DNA of 5,472 nucleotides. Source: Candidatus Hydrogenedentota bacterium (GTDB lineage Bacteria; Hydrogenedentota; Hydrogenedentia; Hydrogenedentales; CAITNO01). Position numbers and translations under genes: made by a program. Below, piece after piece: positions 1-5,472 of this stretch (within the stretch, counting starts at the first letter, position 1; each line of letters starts with the position of its first letter). Location: the NCBI GenBank assembly GCA_007118765.1, contig SKQZ01000190.1, positions 1 through 5,472 on the forward strand, given 5' to 3'. Below the pieces are notes generated by a model. The model made no database searches and was not told the origin of the DNA. It saw only the letters and a program-made list of their open reading frames with translations.

Positions 1-140
1 ATTTCTGTTGCGCCTGCGAATCTTACACCATATCAGGCACTTTGCTTGCCCGCCGACTTCGACGTGTACTAACACGCTGTCAGCCGGCGGCCTGCGCAAA
101 GCACCTGCTCTGGCACAATCTGCACAGGCTCACGACGAAA

Positions 141-214
141 CCTGGTGAAATATCCGGGCTAAAGACAGAAAGCCGCATCTTAATCATGGGTTGCCAGGAA
201 TAAGCGCCCGGATA
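141..214 (+). other. Crossing or alternative stems at the apex of the inverted repeat
   Basis: Two helices can be drawn that cross each other. TATCCGGGC (151-159) is a perfect 9-bp complement of GCCCGGATA (206-214). CCTGGTGA (141-148) pairs with TTGCCAGG (191-198), 8 bp including two G-U pairs. A third option is a local hairpin of CCTGG (141-145) with CCGGG (154-158) around an 8-base loop. As drawn, the first two would be a pseudoknot; otherwise they are mutually exclusive folds, as in a switch. The pairing is visible; that it forms in a cell is inference. It matches no riboswitch class I can name with confidence. Confidence 0.35.
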
Positions 215-217
215 AAG

Positions 218-231
218 TGTTAATTTTAACA
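218..231. promoter_or_regulatory. AT-rich palindrome, possible operator
   Basis: TGTTAA-TT-TTAACA is a perfect 6-bp inverted repeat around a 2-base centre, and it stands out as AT-rich in a GC-rich leader. Its size and symmetry suit a site for a dimeric helix-turn-helix regulator. A poor promoter-like pair lies just upstream (TTGCCA at 191-196, TAAAGT at 213-218, 16-base spacer), so the palindrome could overlap a -10 region. It lies about 200 bases before rel. It may equally be only a small hairpin inside the larger structure. No regulator can be assigned. Confidence 0.3.
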
Positions 232-391
232 AGAGAGCTGTATTCAGCCCGCAGATTCACCGGGGTTCTGCCGTGCGAATGTGCAGATTGTGTCGAGTCA
301 GGCGCTTTGCGCGGGACGCCGGTGGACATGCAACGTGGCTGTAATGGTGTGTGATGAACAGGAACGCCCCGCCACGATGGGGAAGAACGAT

Positions 392-426
392 GTGGGTTAG
401 CGGCGCGACACAAACCCGCCCCCGGA
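392..426 (+). promoter_or_regulatory. rel translation initiation region: hairpin next to a weak ribosome-binding site
   Basis: GTGGGTT (392-398) can pair with AACCCGC (413-419), giving 7 bp with one U-G pair and a 14-base loop. It ends five bases before the only Shine-Dalgarno-like triplet, GGA at 424-426, which is 7 bases from the ATG. The SD match is poor compared with those of uvrB and the downstream lipoprotein gene, so rel initiation may be weak or structure-dependent. An in-frame TAG at 398-400, with no ATG, GTG or TTG between it and 434, fixes the rel start. Confidence 0.35.
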
Positions 427-433
427 ATTTCGT

Positions 434-2497
434 ATGCGACAGGCATTCGCAAAATTACTGAAACGCTTGAAAAAGACGTACCCGCCCGAGGCGTTGGAAG
501 TGGTGCGACATGCGTACCGTATTGCTGACGAAGCGCACCGCAACCAGTTTCGTATGTCCGGCGATCCCTATGTGATTCACGTTATTGAGGTGGCGATGAT
601 TCTGGCGTCGCTGGGCTTGGACCCTGAGGTGTGTGCGGCGGCCTTGTTGCATGATGTGGTGGAAGACACCGACTACACGGTGGACATGCTGCGCAAGGAG
701 TTCGGGGCCGACATCGCCCGTGTGGTTGACGGCGTTACGAAAATCAGCAGCTTCAATTTCTCCGATGATGTCGTTGGCCATGAACAGCGTCAGGCGCAGA
801 ATATCCGCAAGATGTTGGTGGCCACGGCCAAGGACTTGCGCGTCATCATGATTAAGCTGGCGGACCGGCTGCACAACATGCGCACACTGGAATATCTTGA
901 TCCCGAAACGCGAAAACGCATCTCTCGCGAGACCCTTGACATCTATGCGCCGCTTGCACATCGGCTTGGTATTTCGCGATGGAAATGGGAACTGGAAGAC
1001 CATGCGTTCCACCACCTGAAACCGGAAATGTATAAAGAAATATCGCGTATGGTGGCCATGAAACGGCGCGAACGGGAGGCGTATCTGAACGCGACCATTG
1101 CGTTTCTTGAGGAACGCCTTGCGGAGGCGGAAGTGGTGGCGCACGTGATTGGCCGTCCAAAGCATTTGTATAGCATTTACGAAAAGATGCAGCGACAGGG
1201 CAAGGACTTCAGCCAGGTAATGGATGTGCTGGGCATCCGCATCATTACCCAGACCGACGCGGGCTGTTATAACGCGCTGGGGGTGGTGCATGGCTTGTGG
1301 ACGCCCATACCGGGGCGGTTGAAAGATTACATTGCCATGCCGAAGCTGAATATGTATCAGGCCATCCACACCACCGTCATGCGGGAAAACGGCCATTCCA
1401 TGGAGGTGCAGATTCGGTCGGAAGCCATGGACCGTATCGCCCGTGAAGGCATTGCGGCGCACTGGAATTACAAAGAAGGTGACGGCGACGACCGGCTGGA
1501 CATGCAGCTGAGTTGGCTGCAAAAGATGTACGACTGGCTCAAGGATGCGGGCGGTCAGGACCATCTCATGGACAGCATGCGCCAGGACTTTACCGCCACG
1601 CACATCTATGTGTTTACGCCACGGGGCGAATTGAAAGAATTGCCGCAGGGCGCGACGCCGCTGGACTTCGCCTATCTTATTCACTCCGACATTGGCCATC
1701 ATTGCATTGGTGCGCGGGTCAACGGGCGGATTGTTCCCATTCGCTACAACCTGCAAACGGGCGATGCCGTTGAAATCCTCACTTCCAAGAATCAGGAACC
1801 CCATCTGGACTGGATTGATGTGGTGGTGACAGGGCGCGCCCGCACACGGATACGACAGCGATTGCGCGAGCTGGGCGAGCTGGCGCAGGCCGAAGAACAG
1901 CGGGCGCCAAAACCGAAAACCCATCATGTATCGCCAAAAACACCGCCCCCGAAAACCATACCCGAAGTGGACGCGGCCACCCGCCGAAAATTGGTGCGCG
2001 TACAGGGATTGAAAGGGATGGCCGTGCAGTTTGCCAAGTGTTGCAACCCCATGCCCGGCCATGCCATCGTGGGGTATGTAACCCGTGCGCCGGGAATCTC
2101 CATACACCGTGCCGGATGCAAGAGTTTCGCCCGTTCCGCACGCGACCGGTCCCGTATTGTGCAGGCGTCATGGGAGGGCGAAGGCATTCTGCTGGCGAAA
2201 ATGCGGTTGGTGACCAAGAGCCGTCCCAATCTGCTCGCCGACATCACCAACGCCTTGCGTCCGCTGAACATTGACATCCTTAATGCGCAGTTTGGCCCCG
2301 GTGAAAACAATTGCAATCTCTTTGATTTTCAGTTTGAAGCGCCCGACCAGCATGCCATTGACCGCGTGGCCCGCACAGTGAGACGCGTGCCGGGCGTCGT
2401 AACCGCCCATCACATGGGCGCAGAGGAAATAGAGGGAAAAGAGCCGCCCAAAGCCAAAGCGTCGTCCAAGATCAAACGGTTGAAGGAAGTCAGCTGA
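434..2497 (+). CDS. rel: Bifunctional (p)ppGpp synthetase/hydrolase (RelA/SpoT family)
   Basis: Cytosolic stringent-response enzyme that transfers pyrophosphate from ATP to GDP/GTP to make (p)ppGpp and also hydrolyses it. Domains in order are: HD hydrolase (about 20-170), synthetase (about 230-345), TGS (about 388-450), a short helical region, a Cys zinc-finger-type domain (about 520-565) and ACT (about 583-660). The hydrolase residues R40, H49, H73-D74, E77-D78 and D144 are present. The synthetase shows D264 in DVLGIRI, E324 in EVQIR, and the nucleotide-binding MYQ at 307-309. RLKD at 295-298 is the RxKD form of bifunctional enzymes rather than the ExDD form of synthetase-only RelA. C536, C537, H558 and C562 form the usual metal-site set. 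At 687 residues it is slightly short for the family, mainly between TGS and zinc domains, where a Lys/Pro-rich linker (491-511) lies. The tail is basic. ATG 434 is the first start after an in-frame stop at 398. It is the first gene of a unit with uvrB. The family call is secure; bifunctionality is inferred from motifs. Confidence 0.97.
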   Translation: MRQAFAKLLKRLKKTYPPEALEVVRHAYRIADEAHRNQFRMSGDPYVIHVIEVAMILASLGLDPEVCAAALLHDVVEDTDYTVDMLRKEFGADIARVVDGVTKISSFNFSDDVVGHEQRQAQNIRKMLVATAKDLRVIMIKLADRLHNMRTLEYLDPETRKRISRETLDIYAPLAHRLGISRWKWELEDHAFHHLKPEMYKEISRMVAMKRREREAYLNATIAFLEERLAEAEVVAHVIGRPKHLYSIYEKMQRQGKDFSQVMDVLGIRIITQTDAGCYNALGVVHGLWTPIPGRLKDYIAMPKLNMYQAIHTTVMRENGHSMEVQIRSEAMDRIAREGIAAHWNYKEGDGDDRLDMQLSWLQKMYDWLKDAGGQDHLMDSMRQDFTATHIYVFTPRGELKELPQGATPLDFAYLIHSDIGHHCIGARVNGRIVPIRYNLQTGDAVEILTSKNQEPHLDWIDVVVTGRARTRIRQRLRELGELAQAEEQRAPKPKTHHVSPKTPPPKTIPEVDAATRRKLVRVQGLKGMAVQFAKCCNPMPGHAIVGYVTRAPGISIHRAGCKSFARSARDRSRIVQASWEGEGILLAKMRLVTKSRPNLLADITNALRPLNIDILNAQFGPGENNCNLFDFQFEAPDQHAIDRVARTVRRVPGVVTAHHMGAEEIEGKEPPKAKASSKIKRLKEVS
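2483..2489 (+). promoter_or_regulatory. uvrB ribosome-binding site inside the end of rel
   Basis: AAGGAAG ends 9 bases before the uvrB GTG and lies entirely within the last codons of rel. It supports GTG 2499 as the start and means that ribosomes finishing rel pass over the uvrB initiation site, an arrangement typical of translational coupling. Confidence 0.7.
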
Positions 2498-2498
2498 C

Positions 2499-4502
2499 GT
2501 GGAAAACGCGCCTTTTGAATTGGTCACGGAGTACGCGCCCGCAGGCGATCAGCCGGAAGCGATAGAAGCGTTGGCCCACGGGCTCAACGACGGCCTGCCG
2601 CACCAGACCTTGTTGGGCGTGACCGGTTCGGGCAAAACGTTTACCGTGGCCAATGTCATCGCCCGGGTGCAACGGCCCACCTTGGTGTTGGCGCACAACA
2701 AGATTCTGGCAGCACAACTCTACGGCGAATTTCGAGATCTATTCCCCCACAACGCCGTCCACTACTTTGTAAGCTATTATGATTACTACCAGCCGGAAGC
2801 CTATGTGCCCACAACGGACACCTACATCGAAAAAGACGCGTCCATCAATGACGAAATAGACAAAATGCGTCATGCGGCCACCCGCGCGGTATTGACGCGG
2901 CGCGACTGTATTGTGGTGGCAAGCGTATCGTGCATTTACGGCATCGGCTCGCCCCAGGCCTACATGGCGCTGCGTGTGACCCTTGAACCCGGCACAACGC
3001 CGGGACGGGACAACGTCATTGCCGACCTTATCGCCATGCAATATGCGCGCAATGATGTTGATTTCCACCGGGGCACGTTCCGTGTGCGCGGCGATGTCAT
3101 AGATGTGTTTCCCGCTTATGAGGCTGATCGCGCTGTGCGGGTGGAATTTTTCGGCGACGAAATCGAGCAGGTCTCCGAGATCGATCCGCTGCGTGGCGTA
3201 ATCATCCGCAAACTGCGCCGGGCCGAGATTTTTCCGGGCAGCCATTACGCGGCGGAACACGGTACTCTTGAACGGGCTGCCCGCGCCATTCGCGACGAGC
3301 TCGCCGCCCGGCTCAACGAACTGCGGTCGGACGGACAGGAACTGTATGCCCAGCGACTGGAACAGCGCACAAACTATGATCTGGAAATGATTGAAGAATT
3401 GGGCTATTGCTCGGGCATCGAGAATTACGCGCGGCATCTGGACGGTAGGCAACCGGGCGACCCGCCCCATACCTTGCTCAGCTATTTTCCCGATGACTTC
3501 CTGCTGGTGGTGGATGAAAGCCATATCTCCATCCCGCAGGTGGGCGCCATGTTTCGCGGCGACCGTTCACGCAAGGATAAATTGATTGAATACGGTTTTC
3601 GGCTGCCCTGTGCCCGTGACAACCGTCCGCTCACCTTCGAGGAGTTTGAAGAGCGGGTCAATCAGGTCATTTATATCAGTGCCACGCCCGCCGATTATGA
3701 ATTGGAAAAGAGCGAGGGCGTCGTCGTGGAACAGGTGGTGCGGCCGACGGGACTGGTGGATCCGGAAGTGGAAGTGCGGCCGGTGACCAACCAGGTGGAT
3801 GACCTGCTTGAACAAGCGCGCACCCGTGCGGAAAGGGGCGAACGCACCTTGGTCACCACCCTTACCAAACGCATGGCCGAAGACCTTACGGAATACTATC
3901 GTGATTTGGGCATGCGCATCCGCTACATGCACGCGGATGTGGAAACCCTGGAGCGTATCGAGCTCATTCGACAGCTGCGGCAGGGGGAATACGACGTCCT
4001 TGTGGGCATCAATCTATTGCGCGAAGGACTTGACATCCCGGAAGTGTCGCTGGTCGCCATCCTTGATGCGGACAAGGAGGGCTATCTGCGGTCGGAAACA
4101 AGCCTGATTCAAACCTGTGGACGTGCCGCACGCAATGTGAAGGGCCGGGTTATCATGTATGCCAACAACATCACCGGCAGCATGAAACGCGCCATCTCGG
4201 AAATGAACCGACGACGAAAGAAACAGATCGCATACAACAAAAAACACGGCATTACTGCGCGTACCATCACCAAAGCCGTGCCGGACATGCTGCGTTCCCT
4301 GTGTGACCGCGATTATGTGACCGTGGCCAAAGCCGCTGAAGAGCCCGCGCTGTACCTGTCCGATCAGGAGTTTGACAAGGCCATTGCCGACCTAAAGCGT
4401 CAAATGAAAGAGGCCGCCGACAAGATGGCGTTTGAGGAGGCCGTGCTGTATCGCGACAGGTTGCGCGACTTGGAGCGCCGGAAAATCGAACTGGGCTTAT
4501 GA
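2499..4502 (+). CDS. uvrB: UvrABC excision nuclease subunit B
   Basis: Cytosolic ATP-dependent damage-verification subunit of nucleotide excision repair. UvrA loads it at a lesion, it probes the strand with a beta-hairpin, and it then recruits UvrC for the dual incision. Visible landmarks are the N-terminal AGDQPEAI (15-22), Walker A GVTGSGKT (40-47), the beta-hairpin YYDYYQPEAYVP (93-104), Walker B DESH (339-342), SATP (394-397), the helicase motif REGLDIPE (508-515), motif VI around 538-549 with GRAARN, and a C-terminal UVR domain (about 626-661) used for UvrC contact. Its 667 residues are full length for the family. GTG is chosen because the protein then begins exactly where UvrB proteins usually do and because of the ribosome-binding site at 2483-2489. 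Only one base separates it from the rel stop, so cotranscription is very likely. One small oddity is QTC-G at 538-541, where most UvrB proteins have QTIG. Confidence 0.98.
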   Translation: MENAPFELVTEYAPAGDQPEAIEALAHGLNDGLPHQTLLGVTGSGKTFTVANVIARVQRPTLVLAHNKILAAQLYGEFRDLFPHNAVHYFVSYYDYYQPEAYVPTTDTYIEKDASINDEIDKMRHAATRAVLTRRDCIVVASVSCIYGIGSPQAYMALRVTLEPGTTPGRDNVIADLIAMQYARNDVDFHRGTFRVRGDVIDVFPAYEADRAVRVEFFGDEIEQVSEIDPLRGVIIRKLRRAEIFPGSHYAAEHGTLERAARAIRDELAARLNELRSDGQELYAQRLEQRTNYDLEMIEELGYCSGIENYARHLDGRQPGDPPHTLLSYFPDDFLLVVDESHISIPQVGAMFRGDRSRKDKLIEYGFRLPCARDNRPLTFEEFEERVNQVIYISATPADYELEKSEGVVVEQVVRPTGLVDPEVEVRPVTNQVDDLLEQARTRAERGERTLVTTLTKRMAEDLTEYYRDLGMRIRYMHADVETLERIELIRQLRQGEYDVLVGINLLREGLDIPEVSLVAILDADKEGYLRSETSLIQTCGRAARNVKGRVIMYANNITGSMKRAISEMNRRRKKQIAYNKKHGITARTITKAVPDMLRSLCDRDYVTVAKAAEEPALYLSDQEFDKAIADLKRQMKEAADKMAFEEAVLYRDRLRDLERRKIELGL

Positions 4503-4503
4503 A

Positions 4504-4549
4504 AACAGGTGTGTCTCGCCCATGGTAACACACCCCCAAACGCCCTGTT
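4504..4549 (+). terminator. Weak hairpin after uvrB, possible terminator
   Basis: Just after the uvrB stop, GGTGTGT (4508-4514) is a perfect 7-bp complement of ACACACC (4528-4534), with a 13-base loop. AACAGG (4504-4509) can instead pair with CCTGTT (4544-4549). There is no T-run directly after either stem, so this is not a standard intrinsic terminator. The T-run at 4584-4588 belongs to the tRNA promoter region. It may be an RNA 3'-end stabilising stem, or rel-uvrB transcription may end by other means. Confidence 0.3.
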
Positions 4550-4586
4550 CCGTGCCTGTGTTTCATGAAGCGGTCGCGTCGTATTT

Positions 4587-4616
4587 TTGATTTGCGCCGC
4601 GATGCTTTGCTATACT
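4587..4616 (+). promoter_or_regulatory. Extended -10 promoter of the tRNA-Ala gene
   Basis: The -35 is TTGATT (4587-4592), 4 of 6 to the sigma-70-type consensus. The spacer is 18 bases. The -10 is TATACT (4611-4616), 5 of 6, preceded by TGC (4608-4610) as an extended -10. The predicted start is near 4622-4624, a few bases before the mature tRNA 5' end at 4629, as expected for a tRNA precursor with a short leader. Confidence 0.65.
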
Positions 4617-4628
4617 AACCGCCACCTT

Positions 4629-4704
<76 letters not shown>

Positions 4705-4710
4705 TAATCA

Positions 4711-4773
4711 TACCGCTGAAAGCGCTCGCTTCACCCGCTGGCATCCCCACCGCCCACCAACCCGTCAGCGGTA
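4711..4773. repeat. 9-bp perfect inverted repeat downstream of the tRNA
   Basis: TACCGCTGA (4711-4719) is the exact reverse complement of TCAGCGGTA (4765-4773), with 45 bases between. A small inner hairpin (TGAAAGC with GCTTCA around GCTC, one bulged A, 4717-4732) competes with the outer stem. No T-run follows. It could be the tRNA 3'-trailer structure used for processing or transcription end, or a remnant of an element next to the tRNA gene. The function is unknown. Confidence 0.35.
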
Positions 4774-4908
4774 GGCCTCCATGTCACCCCGGCATTACAT
4801 CCGTACCCGCCGTATCTTCACCGCTCCCACCGTCATCCTTGTGAAAACGGGGAGCAAGAGTACCTACTGCACCAAGGGAAACGCTGCTGGAATCCCGCAC
4901 GACGGGTG

Positions 4909-4939
4909 TTGATTTGCGTTCACCCTGATGTGCTACCAT
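4909..4939 (+). promoter_or_regulatory. Probable promoter of the lipoprotein gene
   Basis: TTGATT (4909-4914) and TACCAT (4934-4939) are separated by 19 bases, with TGC directly before the -10 as an extended -10. The hexamers are modest, but the layout copies the tRNA promoter in this window: the same ten bases TTGATTTGCG, then TGCTA 11 to 12 bases further on. That similarity is the main reason for the call. The predicted start is near 4945-4947, giving a leader of about 65 bases. Confidence 0.45.
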
Positions 4940-4962
4940 AAGCATGTTCGTATGGTAGTGTA
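4929..4962. promoter_or_regulatory. Inverted repeat overlapping the -10, possible operator
   Basis: CTACCATA (4933-4940) is a perfect complement of TATGGTAG (4951-4958) around a 10-base gap. In RNA the stem could extend to 12 bp through G-U pairs (4929-4962). Because the left half-site covers the predicted -10 and the right half-site falls just past the predicted start, a DNA operator for a dimeric repressor fits better than an mRNA hairpin. If transcription starts further upstream, it would instead be a 5' UTR hairpin. No regulator is identifiable. Confidence 0.4.
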
Positions 4963-5009
4963 CTTGGACTTTACCTGCCTGTGAGGGCGAAACTGCGAGG
5001 AGAGAACTG

Positions 5010-5472
5010 ATGAAATCACCGAGGACTGTGGCGGTACATGTACAAATGATGCTGCTGATGCTGATGGCCGTGGCGTTGGTTATGGGATGTCAACCGCGGA
5101 ATGTAACCGTACCCAATGTGGTGGGCATGACCCAGGAGGCGGCGGAAGCGGCGCTCCGCGATGCCAACCTGGAAGTGGGCGATGTCACAACGGAATACAG
5201 CGACACTGCACCGGCGGAAGAAGTGCTCCGTCAAACGCCCGAAGCAGACGCTCAAACACGTCGTGGAACCGCTGTAGACCTTGTGGTGTCTGCCGGTCCT
5301 GATCCCGACGCAGAAGAAGGCGAACCCGCTGAAGGCGAACCAGCCGAGGGCGAAGGCGAAGATGAAGGCGAGGGCGAAGATGAAGAAGGCGAACCCGCTG
5401 AAGGCGAACCCGCTGAAGGCGAACCCGCTGAAGGCGAACCCGCTGAAGGCGAACCCGCTGAAGGCGAACCCG
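5010..5472 (+). CDS. PASTA-domain lipoprotein with acidic EGEPA repeat tail (partial, 3' end outside window)
   Basis: At least 154 residues, with no stop before the window edge. Residues 1-26 form a signal peptide: Lys/Arg near the start, then a hydrophobic run rich in Met, Leu and Val. It ends in a lipobox-like VMGC, predicting cleavage before Cys27 and lipid anchoring. Gln at +2 would suggest the outer membrane if the cell has one and follows the usual sorting rule. Residues 33-96 are one PASTA domain (VPNVVGM start, QTPEA near 76-80, ending VDLVVSAG). After it comes an acidic low-complexity tail of Glu, Gly, Asp, Pro and Ala, dominated by EGEPA. PASTA domains are best known for binding cell-wall fragments in Ser/Thr kinases and penicillin-binding proteins; here the domain is alone on a lipoprotein, so a wall-related or spacer role is only inference. 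GAGGAG (4997-5002), 7 bases before the ATG, supports the start. The function of the full protein is unknown. Confidence 0.85.
   Translation, partial: MKSPRTVAVHVQMMLLMLMAVALVMGCQPRNVTVPNVVGMTQEAAEAALRDANLEVGDVTTEYSDTAPAEEVLRQTPEADAQTRRGTAVDLVVSAGPDPDAEEGEPAEGEPAEGEGEDEGEGEDEEGEPAEGEPAEGEPAEGEPAEGEPAEGEP
5316..5472 (+). repeat. Tandem 15-bp repeat encoding EGEPA
   Basis: From 5385 the unit GAAGGCGAACCCGCT occurs five times without any base change, followed by a 13-base partial copy cut by the window edge. Another exact copy is at 5316-5330, and one with two silent changes is at 5331-5345. Between them lie two 18-base units (5349-5366 and 5367-5384, one mismatch) encoding GEGEDE. The period is a multiple of three, so gain or loss of copies keeps the frame. 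Identity down to synonymous positions indicates recent expansion by slippage or unequal recombination. Confidence 0.97.

Larger units (their letters stand above)
13..362. repeat. Large imperfect inverted repeat / candidate structured RNA upstream of rel
   Basis: The left arm (73-159) and right arm (about 247-336) are reverse complements with about 75% identity over roughly 85 bases. The best blocks are 13 of 13 (114-126 with 280-292) and 9 of 9 (94-102 with 304-312); further blocks are CGCCGG, GACA and TTCACC. A colinear outer match pairs 13-36 with 339-362 (17 of 24). The left arm carries an extra stretch, about 37-72, with small hairpins nearby (GGCA/TGCC at 36-50, CGTGT/ACACG at 63-76). 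The right side has an extra stretch around 215-253. At least six mismatches would be G-U pairs in + strand RNA, more than on the other strand, which mildly favours a + strand transcript. No coding frame explains it. It could be an independent ncRNA, a long rel leader, or a decayed foldback (MITE-like) element. The repeat is directly visible; its nature is inference. Confidence 0.6.
4705..5009. other. Non-coding spacer between tRNA-Ala and the lipoprotein gene
   Basis: This 305-base stretch holds no convincing gene on either strand. It contains a 9-bp inverted repeat just after the tRNA (4711-4773), a weaker hairpin of GCTCC (4823-4827) with GGAGC (4851-4855) continued by CCGT/ACGG across a 2-base bulge, a promoter (4909-4939), an inverted repeat overlapping that promoter (4929-4962), and the ribosome-binding site of the next gene (4997-5002). 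About 4774-4820 and 4856-4905 show nothing I can name. Confidence 0.6.

Noticed and set aside
1..72. Promoters at 8-36 (TTGCGC/TATCAG) and 43-70 (TTGCTT/TGTACT)
   Set aside because: Each matches consensus too poorly to call, though either could drive a transcript of the foldback region.
154..190. RNase P RNA signature (CCGGGCT and ACAGAA strings)
   Set aside because: The strings are adjacent instead of at opposite ends of a ~350-base RNA, and the hallmark GAGGAAAGTCC-type block is absent.
141..214. Cobalamin riboswitch (GGTGAAA, TCCGGGCT and GCCAGGA resemble parts of it)
   Set aside because: The conserved core between those pieces (CCCGC-ACTGT type) is missing, spacing is wrong, and rel is not an expected target.
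180..452. Open frame of 90 codons on the - strand over the leader and the rel start
   Set aside because: The translation is low in recognisable features, overlaps the rel start and lies across the foldback repeat. No ribosome-binding site or domain supports it.
186..461. Short upstream open frames (186-203, 328-354, 344-400, 354-461) as rel leader peptides
   Set aside because: None has a convincing ribosome-binding site or a telling codon run. The 354-461 frame overlaps the rel start but chance is enough to explain it.
455..2107. Long (550-codon) open frame on the - strand inside rel
   Set aside because: It is wholly antisense to a gene with clear conserved domains, and its His/Arg/Gln/Phe-rich content is what complementing GC-biased codons produces.
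2739..3524. 261-codon open frame on the - strand inside uvrB
   Set aside because: It is antisense to conserved UvrB motifs, with no domain or initiation signal.
5385..5472. CRISPR array at the right edge
   Set aside because: The 15-base units abut with no spacers and are in frame with a signal-peptide-bearing protein, so this is a coding tandem repeat.

Overview
The window reads as ordinary chromosome from a moderately GC-rich bacterium. The order is: a gene-free but strongly structured leader (1-433), rel (434-2497), uvrB (2499-4502), a tRNA-Ala gene (4629-4704), a 305-base spacer, and the 5' part of a secreted lipoprotein gene (5010 to the window edge). All genes are on the + strand. The phylum cannot be fixed from sequence alone. 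The last gene has a lipobox, one PASTA domain and a long Glu-Gly-Glu-Pro-Ala tail; from memory, such tails are common in some poorly cultured lineages (Hydrogenedentota, Lentisphaerota and relatives). That is a weak hint only.

The two large genes are housekeeping. Rel is a bifunctional (p)ppGpp synthetase/hydrolase of the stringent response, with both catalytic sites apparently intact. UvrB is the damage-verification helicase-like subunit of nucleotide excision repair. The uvrB GTG begins one base after the rel stop and its ribosome-binding site lies inside rel, so the two are almost certainly cotranscribed and probably translationally coupled. The tRNA-Ala(CGC) has its own extended -10 promoter. 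The lipoprotein gene has a similar promoter sharing an identical 10-base -35 region (TTGATTTGCG).

The least explained part is the leader. Positions 73-159 and 247-336 form an imperfect inverted repeat of about 85 bases per arm, roughly 75% matched, with uninterrupted blocks of 13 and 9 bp. A further weaker match between 13-36 and 339-362 continues it colinearly. Many of the mismatches would be G-U pairs in a + strand RNA, and the unpaired insert in the left arm contains small hairpins. This is compatible with a structured RNA of about 350 nt (independent ncRNA or long rel 5' UTR) or with a decayed foldback repeat. I do not recognise it as a named family.

The right edge lies inside a 15-bp tandem array encoding EGEPA, with five identical complete copies plus a partial one running out of the window. 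The lipoprotein gene is therefore incomplete here and the array length is unknown.
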